Position numbers and translations under genes: made by a program. This document shows, piece after piece, positions 8,391-16,524 of a DNA stretch of 64,000 bases (position 1 is its first letter; every line of letters starts with the position of its first letter). Source of the DNA: VFKI01 sp964647825 (GTDB lineage Bacteria > Pseudomonadota > Gammaproteobacteria > DSM-16500); contig CAZYJL010000003.1 in NCBI GenBank assembly GCA_964647825.1, positions 1-64,000 on the forward strand, written 5' to 3'. The notes beneath the pieces are model-generated. The model searched no databases and was not told where the DNA came from. It saw nothing but the letters and a program-made list of their open reading frames with translations.

Positions 8391-9333
8391 TCACGCATAC
8401 TCCCGCTGCTGCTGTTTGTACCATTAAACGTTGTGTATTTTGTCCATAAGAAAACAAATGATTTTCTTGCACATCGCCCAACCCCACCACACAATCACCT
8501 AAGCCTGAACCGGATATCTTTGCGCCATGAATTGACGATTGCCGCTGCAACGTCGTCACAATGGATTCTAAGACTGCATTACTTAACCCTAATGACACCA
8601 TGATACCCTGATTGACCTGAAAACATTTTCCCAATGTTGTTAGGTCATTATTTTCTGCTGCGATAATTCCAGCTTGTGTTGTCACATTCTTTGCAGCAAA
8701 CAAACTTTTCATTATTTTTTTTTCTCGCGCTGTGGAAAATCGATCCTGCAAATAACGAATGACGTCGACAGTAGGTGTTTTTTTGCCAGAATACACCACC
8801 GTTAAAGGAAGCAAATACGGGATTTTTTTTAGTTTAAGCGGTTGACAACGGTAGGCAATCACGCCGCCTAAGACAGATGCTGCGACATCTGCACCCGAAC
8901 CAACACCTTGCACGTTGCGAATTATTTTTATGGATTGCAATAATAATTGTTTTGTCGTCATTTTTTGTTTTTGCAAAGCTGCCATGGCTGCTAACGTCGC
9001 AACAGTCACGGCCGCAGAAGAACCTAATCCCGTCGTCGCATCAATCTGTGAATCAATCGTGATCTCACATCCTTGCTGCATTTTATGGCGAAATAAATCC
9101 AACACAGCAAATACAAAACGAAACACTGGATCAGAATAATAATTTTTTAAATCTGTTTCGTAATGTCCAAGCGCCGAAACAATTTTGATGATGTTATCCG
9201 TACGCGATGTGACGGTCACTTCAATACGCTTGTTTAATGCTGTCACCAGCGCAGGTCCGCCCGCTAAGACAGCATGCTCGCCCAATAACATTAAACTACC
9301 AGGCGCAGATGCCTTAAACGATACGCACACCAC
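8368..9333 (-). CDS. GHMP kinase, probable phosphomevalonate kinase
   Basis: This 321-aa GHMP kinase has PGSLMLLGEHAVLAGGPAL at the N-terminus and the phosphate loop TTGLGSSAAV. The segment GVGSGADVAASVLGGVIAY and the following GKKTPTVDVI resemble phosphomevalonate kinases, whereas the neighbouring kinase has the classic mevalonate kinase signature. Because the operon otherwise lacks the step from mevalonate 5-phosphate to the diphosphate, I infer that this gene supplies it. A second mevalonate kinase-like activity cannot be excluded. It overlaps both neighbours (20-23 nt), which implies translational coupling. Confidence 0.75.
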   Translation of the reverse strand: MVCVSFKASAPGSLMLLGEHAVLAGGPALVTALNKRIEVTVTSRTDNIIKIVSALGHYETDLKNYYSDPVFRFVFAVLDLFRHKMQQGCEITIDSQIDATTGLGSSAAVTVATLAAMAALQKQKMTTKQLLLQSIKIIRNVQGVGSGADVAASVLGGVIAYRCQPLKLKKIPYLLPLTVVYSGKKTPTVDVIRYLQDRFSTAREKKIMKSLFAAKNVTTQAGIIAAENNDLTTLGKCFQVNQGIMVSLGLSNAVLESIVTTLQRQSSIHGAKISGSGLGDCVVGLGDVQENHLFSYGQNTQRLMVQTAAAGVCVSDASTNN

Positions 9334-10342
9334 AATTTTCTCCTGTTACCGGCAAAATAGCATAATGATAACGCGCACAAATCGCAGCAAGGGCTGCTGG
9401 ATCCTGCGTTAACACCAATACCATACCAGCTGTTTCACCGGCCACTGCACCCGCGCCACAAATTTTTGCGGCGGATTGCATCCGCTCAATCTCGCTAATA
9501 AACGATTGAACTTTCGGTGGCACAACACCAATACGGACTAACAACGCATGATTTTCTCGCACGGCTGCTTGTTGCTTTGCCAATGCCGTCTCAGTCGTAT
9601 CATATAAAGCTTGATCAAACGCACGCGTCACAGCAGTAAACTCGTCGAGCAACCTTTGCGATGCAGCAAAAAAGGGCGCAACTTGCGTCACACATTCACC
9701 CGTTGACACACTGGGCGTTCCTGTATTCACCAAATAAAATGAAAAATTTGGCACAGGACGAAGTAACGTTTTATTTTCTTCCGTGAGTAAATAACCACCT
9801 TGCTGACAAATTTGTAAATCCAAGCCACTCGACCGCCCATGTTGCATCATTTCCGCTTCGAGCCCGAGTCGTAAAAAAAAATCTGGCGCCATCTGCATTT
9901 GTAAATGGTGCGCTAACGCATGCGAGACACCTAAAATCGTGGCGGCAGACGATCCCATACCACAACCAACCGGAATATCTGACTGCAAACGAATACGCAC
10001 ACCTTCTGATAATTTTAAATTTAACGATTCAACAAATAATGTAAAAGCAAATTGTGCTAACTCATGCGATTTACGTAACACATCACGAATGCGGCATTCT
10101 CCCGTCACAAAACGCGCATACTGTTGTTTAATGCGACGCTTCAGGCGTCGCAACGCATGCAAGGTCAATCCATGCTCGTAAGCAACATCAGACAAATCAA
10201 ACGATATAATCGGCAATAATTGCGGACTGACAGACGCTACGACATAACGATTCACTGCCATGGCAATGGCAGGCGCACCATAGACAACTGCATGCTCACC
10301 AGACAGCACTATTTTTCCTGGCACATACACTTTTCTACTCAT
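9314..10342 (-). CDS. mvk: Mevalonate kinase
   Basis: This enzyme phosphorylates mevalonate at O5 with ATP. The N-terminal PGKIVLSGEHAVVYGAPAIA is the mevalonate kinase signature, the glycine-rich loop is IPVGCGMGSSAA (near residue 128), and SSGLDLQIC holds the conserved catalytic Asp region. The 342 aa length is usual. The start overlaps the mvaS stop by 4 nt and the stop overlaps the next GHMP kinase. The operon order mvaA-mvaS-mvk-kinase-mvaD accounts for every step from HMG-CoA formation on. Confidence 0.88.
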   Translation of the reverse strand: MSRKVYVPGKIVLSGEHAVVYGAPAIAMAVNRYVVASVSPQLLPIISFDLSDVAYEHGLTLHALRRLKRRIKQQYARFVTGECRIRDVLRKSHELAQFAFTLFVESLNLKLSEGVRIRLQSDIPVGCGMGSSAATILGVSHALAHHLQMQMAPDFFLRLGLEAEMMQHGRSSGLDLQICQQGGYLLTEENKTLLRPVPNFSFYLVNTGTPSVSTGECVTQVAPFFAASQRLLDEFTAVTRAFDQALYDTTETALAKQQAAVRENHALLVRIGVVPPKVQSFISEIERMQSAAKICGAGAVAGETAGMVLVLTQDPAALAAICARYHYAILPVTGENCGVRIV

Positions 10343-11691
10343 ATATCATTCACTGCTGTCGCAAAGTGTGAAGTCGCTGCTTCTTGGTTATTTTTTTTTA
10401 CGATAGTGTCTGACTTTTCTAACGAATTAAAATGATTTGAATGATCTAATTTTTCCCCAAGAAACGCCTGTGCAGGTCTTGCAGGAATATGCTCATAAAT
10501 TCGCTTATGATCACGCAGTGCCGCCAAACGAAATGTATCTATTGACTGATCAGTCACAAAATTCGGCACCTCACAATGACTGCCATCTTGCGGATAATGA
10601 AACTGATAAAATGTTTCATACTCTGCAACTGTTAACATCCGCCGTTTTGCCAACAAGCGTGCGTGTTCGTCGCGTTGTAAAAAAGCATCATATCCCGGCT
10701 GCACACGACCACTAAAAAATTCAGCCACACAGCCTGAACCATAACTATAAAATCCAATACGCTGTCCAGCTAACTGATTGCCTGATAAATCTAATAATCC
10801 CGTCAAACCTACATACAACGATGCGGTATAGCTATTGCCAATGCGTCGCCCATAAAACAATGCTGGCTCAAGCCATGTTAAATCAGGCTCAACGACACCT
10901 GCTAATTTTGCTAAATGCCGATGTGCTTTTTCAACTAAACGGGGAATCGGTGCGTGATAACAAAAACGATTGTGGGCCGCAAAATCACGTCCGGACGTCT
11001 CTTGATATTGCTGAAACGTTTTTTCTAACATCGAAAGATACAGCCTGCTCGAATATTTTCCTTCAACAAAGGCATGATCAGAATAAGCCGGCCGCCAAAA
11101 ATCCATGACATCTTCTGCAGCAACACCGTACTCCGGTTCAATCGCTAAAATACGCGGATTGACTGACAAAACCATCGCCACCGCACCGCAACCTTGTGAG
11201 GATTCGCCAGGTGTATTTAGGCCATAACGCGCAACATCCGAAGCAATTAATAAAACTTTTTTAGTTGGGTGCGCACGTAAAAAACATAACGCAAGTTGCA
11301 ATGCACCCGTTGCGCTATAACACGCTTGTTTCAATTCGAGCACGCGGCACCGCGACGGTAAATTTAATAAGCGATGAATATACAAGCCCGCTGCTTTGGA
11401 ATGATCCATCCCCGACTCTGTCGCAAATAACACCATTTCAATGTCAGCCAATGGGATATCACGTAATGCACGACGTCCTGCTTTTGCTGCTAACGTCACA
11501 CAATCTTCATCCGGTGGTGCGACAGCCATTTGATGTTGGCCTAAGCCTATTGAATATTTCTCTGCCTCCACGCCGCGTGCTGCTGCCAATAAAGCCAAAT
11601 CAAGCGCATAAGAAGATGTCTCAAATGCAATGGAATCAATACCCGCCGCCACTTGCTGCTCTGGATTAGCCATGCCGTCCACCTTCTCCAT
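10339..11691 (-). CDS. mvaS: Hydroxymethylglutaryl-CoA synthase
   Basis: HMG-CoA synthase condenses acetyl-CoA with acetoacetyl-CoA. It is a thiolase-fold enzyme with the catalytic triad visible: E92 (FATESG), the acyl-enzyme Cys C124 in LKQACYSATG and H246 in FCYHAPIP. The length of 450 aa is a little above bacterial MvaS (about 390) because of a low-complexity C-terminal tail of roughly 40 residues. Met7 (11673) is an alternative start; both candidates overlap the mvaA end. The tail after about residue 410 has no counterpart I recognise. Confidence 0.92.
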   Translation of the reverse strand: MEKVDGMANPEQQVAAGIDSIAFETSSYALDLALLAAARGVEAEKYSIGLGQHQMAVAPPDEDCVTLAAKAGRRALRDIPLADIEMVLFATESGMDHSKAAGLYIHRLLNLPSRCRVLELKQACYSATGALQLALCFLRAHPTKKVLLIASDVARYGLNTPGESSQGCGAVAMVLSVNPRILAIEPEYGVAAEDVMDFWRPAYSDHAFVEGKYSSRLYLSMLEKTFQQYQETSGRDFAAHNRFCYHAPIPRLVEKAHRHLAKLAGVVEPDLTWLEPALFYGRRIGNSYTASLYVGLTGLLDLSGNQLAGQRIGFYSYGSGCVAEFFSGRVQPGYDAFLQRDEHARLLAKRRMLTVAEYETFYQFHYPQDGSHCEVPNFVTDQSIDTFRLAALRDHKRIYEHIPARPAQAFLGEKLDHSNHFNSLEKSDTIVKKNNQEAATSHFATAVNDI

Positions 11692-12733
11692 TTTTTTTTC
11701 TTTCCAATTTTAAATGTGACCGAATCAATTCGCCCGGCCTTGTCTGTGCAGCTAATAAAGACAGTTCACCGCATAGCACTGCACCCGCCGCAATGACCGC
11801 AAGGCGCTGTGCATTCTCGCCTGCTTCGCGCGGCTCTAAACACGCCAATACACGTAAGTTCTCACGAACAAAATCAAATGTCTTGCCACTTCCCACCGTC
11901 CCCACAATGAGATTAGGGAGTGTCACGGAGAAGTACAAATCGTCTCCTCGGCATTCGGCATACGTCATGCCTTGTGACCCTTCAATAATGTTTGCCGCAT
12001 CTTGCCCCGTCGCCAAATAAAATCCGAGTAACATATTCGCAAAATGCGCGTTTGCACTACGCAAGCCGCCGGCGACAATATTCCCAACCAAATTTTTCTT
12101 GATATTAAGTTGCACAATTTTTTCGGGCGTCGTCTTTAATTGTTTTTCACATAACGCGCGTGAAATCGTGACTTCAGCAACCACATATTTTCCACGACCC
12201 AAAATGCCATTCACGGCAGAGACTTTTTTATCGGTACAATAATTGCCAGAAACAGACACATAACGCAGATGCGGAAAGCGCAATAAAATCCATTCCAATA
12301 AACGATCCGCAGCCAACGTCGACATATTATGGCCCGCTGCATCCCCCGTCCGAAATTCAAACCGCACGAAGACCAACGTGCCGACCACCTGCGAATGCAT
12401 ATCAATCAAACGCGCATATTGACTGGTTTCCGCAATAATGGTTTGCATGGCTTCACGGTGTTCGCTGAGGTTAATCACCGCCTCATGCGCTTCAATCACA
12501 CTCTCCGCTTCAAAGAGCACGGAACGTGCCATACGATCATCGATGACCACCGCACGCACGCCGCCCGCTTCAGAACACACCCGCGCACCACGATGCGTCG
12601 AGGGCCAAAGTGGAGTTTCAAAGGTTGCCAACGGCAGCATCAGCTCGCCATGCACCAGTGGGCCAACAAATTTTAAAGGGCCAACAAGGCGCATTGGGAT
12701 GGTTGCAATCTGTTCAGTTGTTTGCCAGCGCAT
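11666..12733 (-). CDS. mvaA: Hydroxymethylglutaryl-CoA reductase, class I-like
   Basis: The enzyme reduces HMG-CoA to mevalonate, the committed step. Class I features are VSGNYCTDKK with the catalytic Lys, GRGKYVVAE, the catalytic-Asp region TGQDAANIIEGSQ, and the C-terminal His in LIRSHLKLER. The usual DAMGMN motif reads DAAGHNM and GTVGGG reads GTVGSG. Class I is the archaeal/eukaryotic type; many bacterial mevalonate pathways instead use class II. There is no membrane domain. At 355 aa it is the first gene of the operon and reads divergently from idi across a 65-bp gap. Confidence 0.92.
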   Translation of the reverse strand: MRWQTTEQIATIPMRLVGPLKFVGPLVHGELMLPLATFETPLWPSTHRGARVCSEAGGVRAVVIDDRMARSVLFEAESVIEAHEAVINLSEHREAMQTIIAETSQYARLIDMHSQVVGTLVFVRFEFRTGDAAGHNMSTLAADRLLEWILLRFPHLRYVSVSGNYCTDKKVSAVNGILGRGKYVVAEVTISRALCEKQLKTTPEKIVQLNIKKNLVGNIVAGGLRSANAHFANMLLGFYLATGQDAANIIEGSQGMTYAECRGDDLYFSVTLPNLIVGTVGSGKTFDFVRENLRVLACLEPREAGENAQRLAVIAAGAVLCGELSLLAAQTRPGELIRSHLKLERKKNGEGGRHG

Positions 12734-12798
12734 AAAGTCAGGAGATTCTCTGGAATGGATATGCTATAAAAGCGGCCCATTCTACTGGAAAAAGCCAA
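12734..12798. promoter_or_regulatory. Divergent promoter region of mvaA and idi
   Basis: The 65-bp gap must hold both start signals. On the minus strand TAGAAT (12779-12784) is followed by a G/C-rich GGGCCGC start region, with a TTGCTG-like -35 about 18 bp away that would lie inside the idi start. On the plus strand TATAAA (12765-12770) stands 29 bp before the idi ATG, and GGAAAAAG is its ribosome site. The overlapping promoters suggest coordinated expression. Confidence 0.4.
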
Positions 12799-13341
12799 AT
12801 GACAGCAACAACACACGTCATTTTAGTGGACCCCAACGATCAACCGATGGGGGAAATCGAGAAAATAGCCGCGCATCGTCTCGGTTTGCGGCATCGCGCC
12901 TTCTCAATTTTTGTTTTTCGACAACACCCTCGTGACTGGGAACTGCTATTACAACAACGCGCTAACCACAAGTACCATACACCTGGATTATGGACGAACA
13001 CCTGCTGTTCACATCCGAAGCCGACAGAAGGTCGCATTGAAGAAGCCGCTGCCAGACGCTTACAAGAAGAAATGGGATTCCAAACACCACTTTCCTACGC
13101 TGGCTGGTTTCACTATATCGCTGCAGTTGGCAATGGCTTAACGGAGAATGAGAACGACCATGTGTTCACTGGCATCCTCATGAACCCCACGGTGATCAAG
13201 CCTAACGCTGCTGAAGCGCAAGCGTATCGCTGGATTTCACTGACAGATTTAAACCATGAATTACACGATCAACCTGAGAACTTTACGCCATGGTTCGCCA
13301 AAGCCTATCAACTCGCGCTGAAAAATATTCCCACTACCTAA
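12799..13341 (+). CDS. idi: Isopentenyl-diphosphate delta-isomerase, type 1
   Basis: Idi interconverts isopentenyl and dimethylallyl diphosphate and is essential when isopentenyl diphosphate comes from mevalonate. It is a Nudix-fold protein with the catalytic Cys in TNTCCSHP (near residue 72) and a Nudix-like segment EEAAARRLQEEMGF; the metal-binding Glu residues in ENENDHVF are present. The 180 aa length is typical for type 1. It is divergent from the mevalonate operon and completes the substrate pair for ispA. Confidence 0.94.
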   Translation: MTATTHVILVDPNDQPMGEIEKIAAHRLGLRHRAFSIFVFRQHPRDWELLLQQRANHKYHTPGLWTNTCCSHPKPTEGRIEEAAARRLQEEMGFQTPLSYAGWFHYIAAVGNGLTENENDHVFTGILMNPTVIKPNAAEAQAYRWISLTDLNHELHDQPENFTPWFAKAYQLALKNIPTT

Positions 13342-13465
13342 AAGCATATTTATCTTATTGATTATAATGATAAAAATTTTGATTAGAGTAAAATAACCAA
13401 TAAAATCAACGCACAACGATCTATCTGATTTTTCTATAAAAATCAACGACTTAACCCGAAAACAG

Positions 13466-13695
13466 GCCGTGAGACATGGGTCACCTCATATAAACTGATA
13501 TTTTTTCTATCTTAAATTTGATTTTTAATAAAAACTAACTAGAAAAATCTTGTCATCCCGCGGTTTATCCGCGGGATCTAGAAAAAGATAGAGACTGGAT
13601 ACCGCGCATAAAGCGCGGTATGACAGCTTCTTTTGTTGAAAATAGTTCAGAAAAATATCATGTTATATGAAGCAGCCCTAGCCGTGAGACATGGG
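13466..13695. repeat. Composite family C repeat with flanking direct repeats, copy 1
   Basis: Two palindromes (CCCGCGGTTTATCCGCGGG and ACCGCGCATAAAGCGCGGT, together spanning 13552-13625) sit inside a larger element with terminal inverted repeats containing CATATAA and GATATTTTT. Exact 15-nt direct repeats, gccgtgagacatggg, flank it at 13466-13480 and 13681-13695. It fills most of the 520-bp gap between idi and potD; the rest of the gap shows no gene. Relatives occur at 32952-33132 and 41314-41545. Confidence 0.75.
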
Positions 13696-13861
13696 CCTAC
13701 TTAATAAAAAAACCATCAAATAAACACAACATGAGCATAGACTTCTGTAACTTTTTTACAACATAATGCAGCGTAAAGGGAATCGTTCATATGCTTTGTA
13801 CTGACCAATTTATCATAATAGAAACCCTGCGTTTACGCGCACTCATCAGGGAAAACACACG

Positions 13862-14908
13862 ATGAAATCTTGGCAACGTTATTTTGCCCCTTGCGTTCTT
13901 TTTTTCTTACCCATTTTTGCTTCGATTGCAGCCGCTTCCTCAGTCAGCGTCTCGGTCTGGGCGGAAGAAATCCCAGATAGTGTGTTTATTGCCTTTGAGA
14001 AAGAAACCGGCATTCATGTGAATCGCACCAGTTTTGATAGCAATGAAATTCTCTATACAAAACTGCGCGCTGAGAAATCGCCGGGTTACGATATCGTCGA
14101 ACCGTCCAGTTATTACGTTGAACGCATGCGCCATGAAGGCATGCTTGAAAAACTGGATCAATCGCGACTGCCGGGTTTAAAACACCTCGACCCTTTTTTT
14201 GCACATCAAACGTACGATCCTTTCTACCACTACAGTATTCCGCTGTTGTGGGGCATCACTGGTATTTTTGTCAATAAACATTATTTCTCGCAAACGAGTA
14301 TGACGCGTTGGTCTGACTTGCTCACCTCGCGCTATGCGAATCAACTCATGCTGCTCGACGATCCGCGTGAAGCCTTTTCAATGGCTTTATTGATGCTGGG
14401 TTATTCCATCAATGATCGTTCACCAGTACATATTCGCGAAGCAGCAGAAAAATTACATGCGTTGATGCCAAACATTCGTTTGTTTAATACAGATGCAGTG
14501 CGCTCACTCATGATTGATGAAGATGCTGTCGCAGGCATGATTTGGAATGCCGACCTTACCAATGCCTATGCAGAAAACAAACAGCTTGCTTTTGTTTTTC
14601 CGAAGGAAGGGTTTGAAATTTGGGTCGATAATTTAGTGATTTTAAAAACGGCGCCGAACAAAGAAAATGCCTACAAATTTTTAGAATTTCTATTACGTCC
14701 TGAAATTTCAAAAGAAATCACGCTGGCTACCGGCTATGCCACGGCGAATGCTTCGGCTAAAAAATTATTGCCGCCAGAAATCAGAAATAATCAGACACTC
14801 TATCCTCCGCTCAGCGTGTTAAAAAAAGGGGAATTTCAAACGGATATCGGTGATGACACGTTTGCACTGTATGAAAAATACTGGGAAGCATTAAAAATGG
14901 GTGACTAG
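13862..14908 (+). CDS. potD: Polyamine ABC transporter substrate-binding protein
   Basis: This is a periplasmic spermidine/putrescine-binding protein of the PotD/PotF family. It has a signal peptide (residues 1-26, ending IAAASS), then VSVWAEEIPDSVFIAFEKETGI, GYDIVEPSSYYVERM, LLWGITGIFVNK and the C-terminal ENAYKFLEFLLRPEIS. The 348 aa length is normal. The permease and ATPase partners (potA, potB, potC) are not next to it, so either the rest of the transporter lies elsewhere or the protein has another role such as sensing. A family C palindrome pair follows as a likely terminator. Confidence 0.85.
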   Translation: MKSWQRYFAPCVLFFLPIFASIAAASSVSVSVWAEEIPDSVFIAFEKETGIHVNRTSFDSNEILYTKLRAEKSPGYDIVEPSSYYVERMRHEGMLEKLDQSRLPGLKHLDPFFAHQTYDPFYHYSIPLLWGITGIFVNKHYFSQTSMTRWSDLLTSRYANQLMLLDDPREAFSMALLMLGYSINDRSPVHIREAAEKLHALMPNIRLFNTDAVRSLMIDEDAVAGMIWNADLTNAYAENKQLAFVFPKEGFEIWVDNLVILKTAPNKENAYKFLEFLLRPEISKEITLATGYATANASAKKLLPPEIRNNQTLYPPLSVLKKGEFQTDIGDDTFALYEKYWEALKMGD

Positions 14909-14927
14909 CACTTCATTTTATTGATTC

Positions 14928-15006
14928 TGTCATACTGCGCTTTATGCGCGGCACCCAGATTCTATTAGCGTTTCTCTGGATCCCGCGGATGAACCGCGGG
15001 ATGACA
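14928..15006. repeat. Family C palindrome pair
   Basis: Two adjacent palindromes (CTGCGCTTTATGCGCGG with imperfect pairing, and CCCGCGGATGAACCGCGGG) are bounded by TGTCAT and ATGACA, giving an overall inverted repeat. It stands 20 bp after the potD stop and could fold into a terminator-like or REP-like structure. The rest of the gap before murF has a TATAAT at 15119-15124, which may be the murF -10 box. Confidence 0.75.
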
Positions 15007-15150
15007 AAACAAAAATAGCAAATGAAACACTGTACTAGAGTTCCTTAACAATGGCTTTTTTTATTTTTTCTACCTAACAACAAAACCTACAAAACAATAC
15101 ATCATTCGAGATAATCAGTATAATTAAGAAAATAGTATGGAAAAACTAAC

Positions 15151-16524
15151 ATGCTGCAGCTTTCTTTACGTGATGCCGCCAACTGCCTTGCACTCTCCTT
15201 ACCCACTGATAATTTTGAAAATCCTGTCATTTTCAAGGGCATTAGTCATGATACACGGACACTCCAACCCGGCAATTTATTTATTGCCATTCAAGGTGAA
15301 CGTTTTGATGGACATGATTTTCTGACAACTGCTATGCAAAAAGGTGCGGCTGCAGCGCTCATTTCCACGGACTATCCAACACCGCTTGCGATACCGACAC
15401 TACGCGTTGCGAATACGATCGAAGCATTAGGCAAGCTCGCAACTTATTGGCGCAATCGTTTTTCTTTACCGCTGATTGCCGTCACCGGCAGCAATGGCAA
15501 AACGACTGTTAAAAATATGCTAAATGCAATTTGTCATGCTGCATGTTTCCCTGCTGAAAATGCCGTATTAGCTACACTTGGCAATCTCAACAATGCGATT
15601 GGCGTCCCATTGACTCTCGCGCGTCTTAGCCCAACACATCGTTACGCAGTCATAGAAATGGGCATGAATCATTTTGGTGAAATTGATTATTTAACCAAGC
15701 TTGCTCGTCCGACCATTGCCATCATTACTAACGCTGGGGCTTCGCATCTAGAAGGTGTTGGCAACACCCTTGCCGGCGTTGCCAAAGCAAAAGGTGAAAT
15801 TTTTGCAGGTCTGACACAACAAGGCACCGCTATTTTAAATCGTGATGATGATTTTTTTGCTTATTGGCAAGACATCGCCTCCCCTCACACCCTGCTCTCG
15901 TTTGGCTTTCATCAAGCAGCGGATATTCGCGCCACGCTTTTGACAGAAACAGAAACCTGCATTCACACACCACTCGGTAAATTTACCGTCGTCCTGTCTC
16001 TACCTGGAAAACATAATCAATTAAATGCATTAGCCGCCACTGCTGCTGCCATTGCGGCAGGCATACCATTATCTGCGATTAAATTAGGCTTAGAGAATGT
16101 CCCCGCCGAGCGAGGTCGTTTACAAACTCACTCGCTCACAAATGGTGCTTGCATTATTGATGACACGTACAATGCCAATCCTTTTTCGTTACAAGCAGCG
16201 ATTGATTTTTTGCAGACAAAACCAACAAAAAAAATTCTTGTCTTAGGTGACATGTTAGAACTTGGTGAAAACAGCATCGCCTTACATCAAGCTATCGGCA
16301 AAAAAATTCGTGATGCAGGCATTGATCAGCTTTTTACTTACGGAAATCTCAGTAAACATACCGCACAAGCATTTGATACGAAAACACTACACTTTACGGA
16401 TCAAAAACAATTAACTGAAGCTTTACGTGCTTTATTATTGGAAAATACAACGATTTTGATTAAAGGTTCGCGCTCCATGCAAATGGAAAAAATTGTCCAC
16501 TCACTGTTGGAAGCCTCCACATGA
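15151..16524 (+). CDS. murF: UDP-N-acetylmuramoyl-tripeptide-D-alanyl-D-alanine ligase
   Basis: MurF adds D-Ala-D-Ala to the UDP-MurNAc tripeptide, the last cytoplasmic step of the murein precursor. The Mur ligase N-terminal domain (DTRTLQPGNLFIAIQGERFDGHDF) precedes the ATP loop VTGSNGKTTVKNM (about residues 112-124) and the conserved AVIEMGMNHFGEI and DDTYNANPFS segments. The 457 aa length matches E. coli MurF. It stands outside a dcw cluster here and overlaps the following icd gene by 4 nt (ATGA), an unusual pairing. Confidence 0.95.
   Translation: MLQLSLRDAANCLALSLPTDNFENPVIFKGISHDTRTLQPGNLFIAIQGERFDGHDFLTTAMQKGAAAALISTDYPTPLAIPTLRVANTIEALGKLATYWRNRFSLPLIAVTGSNGKTTVKNMLNAICHAACFPAENAVLATLGNLNNAIGVPLTLARLSPTHRYAVIEMGMNHFGEIDYLTKLARPTIAIITNAGASHLEGVGNTLAGVAKAKGEIFAGLTQQGTAILNRDDDFFAYWQDIASPHTLLSFGFHQAADIRATLLTETETCIHTPLGKFTVVLSLPGKHNQLNALAATAAAIAAGIPLSAIKLGLENVPAERGRLQTHSLTNGACIIDDTYNANPFSLQAAIDFLQTKPTKKILVLGDMLELGENSIALHQAIGKKIRDAGIDQLFTYGNLSKHTAQAFDTKTLHFTDQKQLTEALRALLLENTTILIKGSRSMQMEKIVHSLLEAST

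Noticed and set aside
10437..12935. Several plus-strand open frames opposite the mevalonate genes
   Set aside because: They are antisense to well-supported mvaS and mvaA, have unlikely composition (many His, Cys and Thr) and no ribosome sites.
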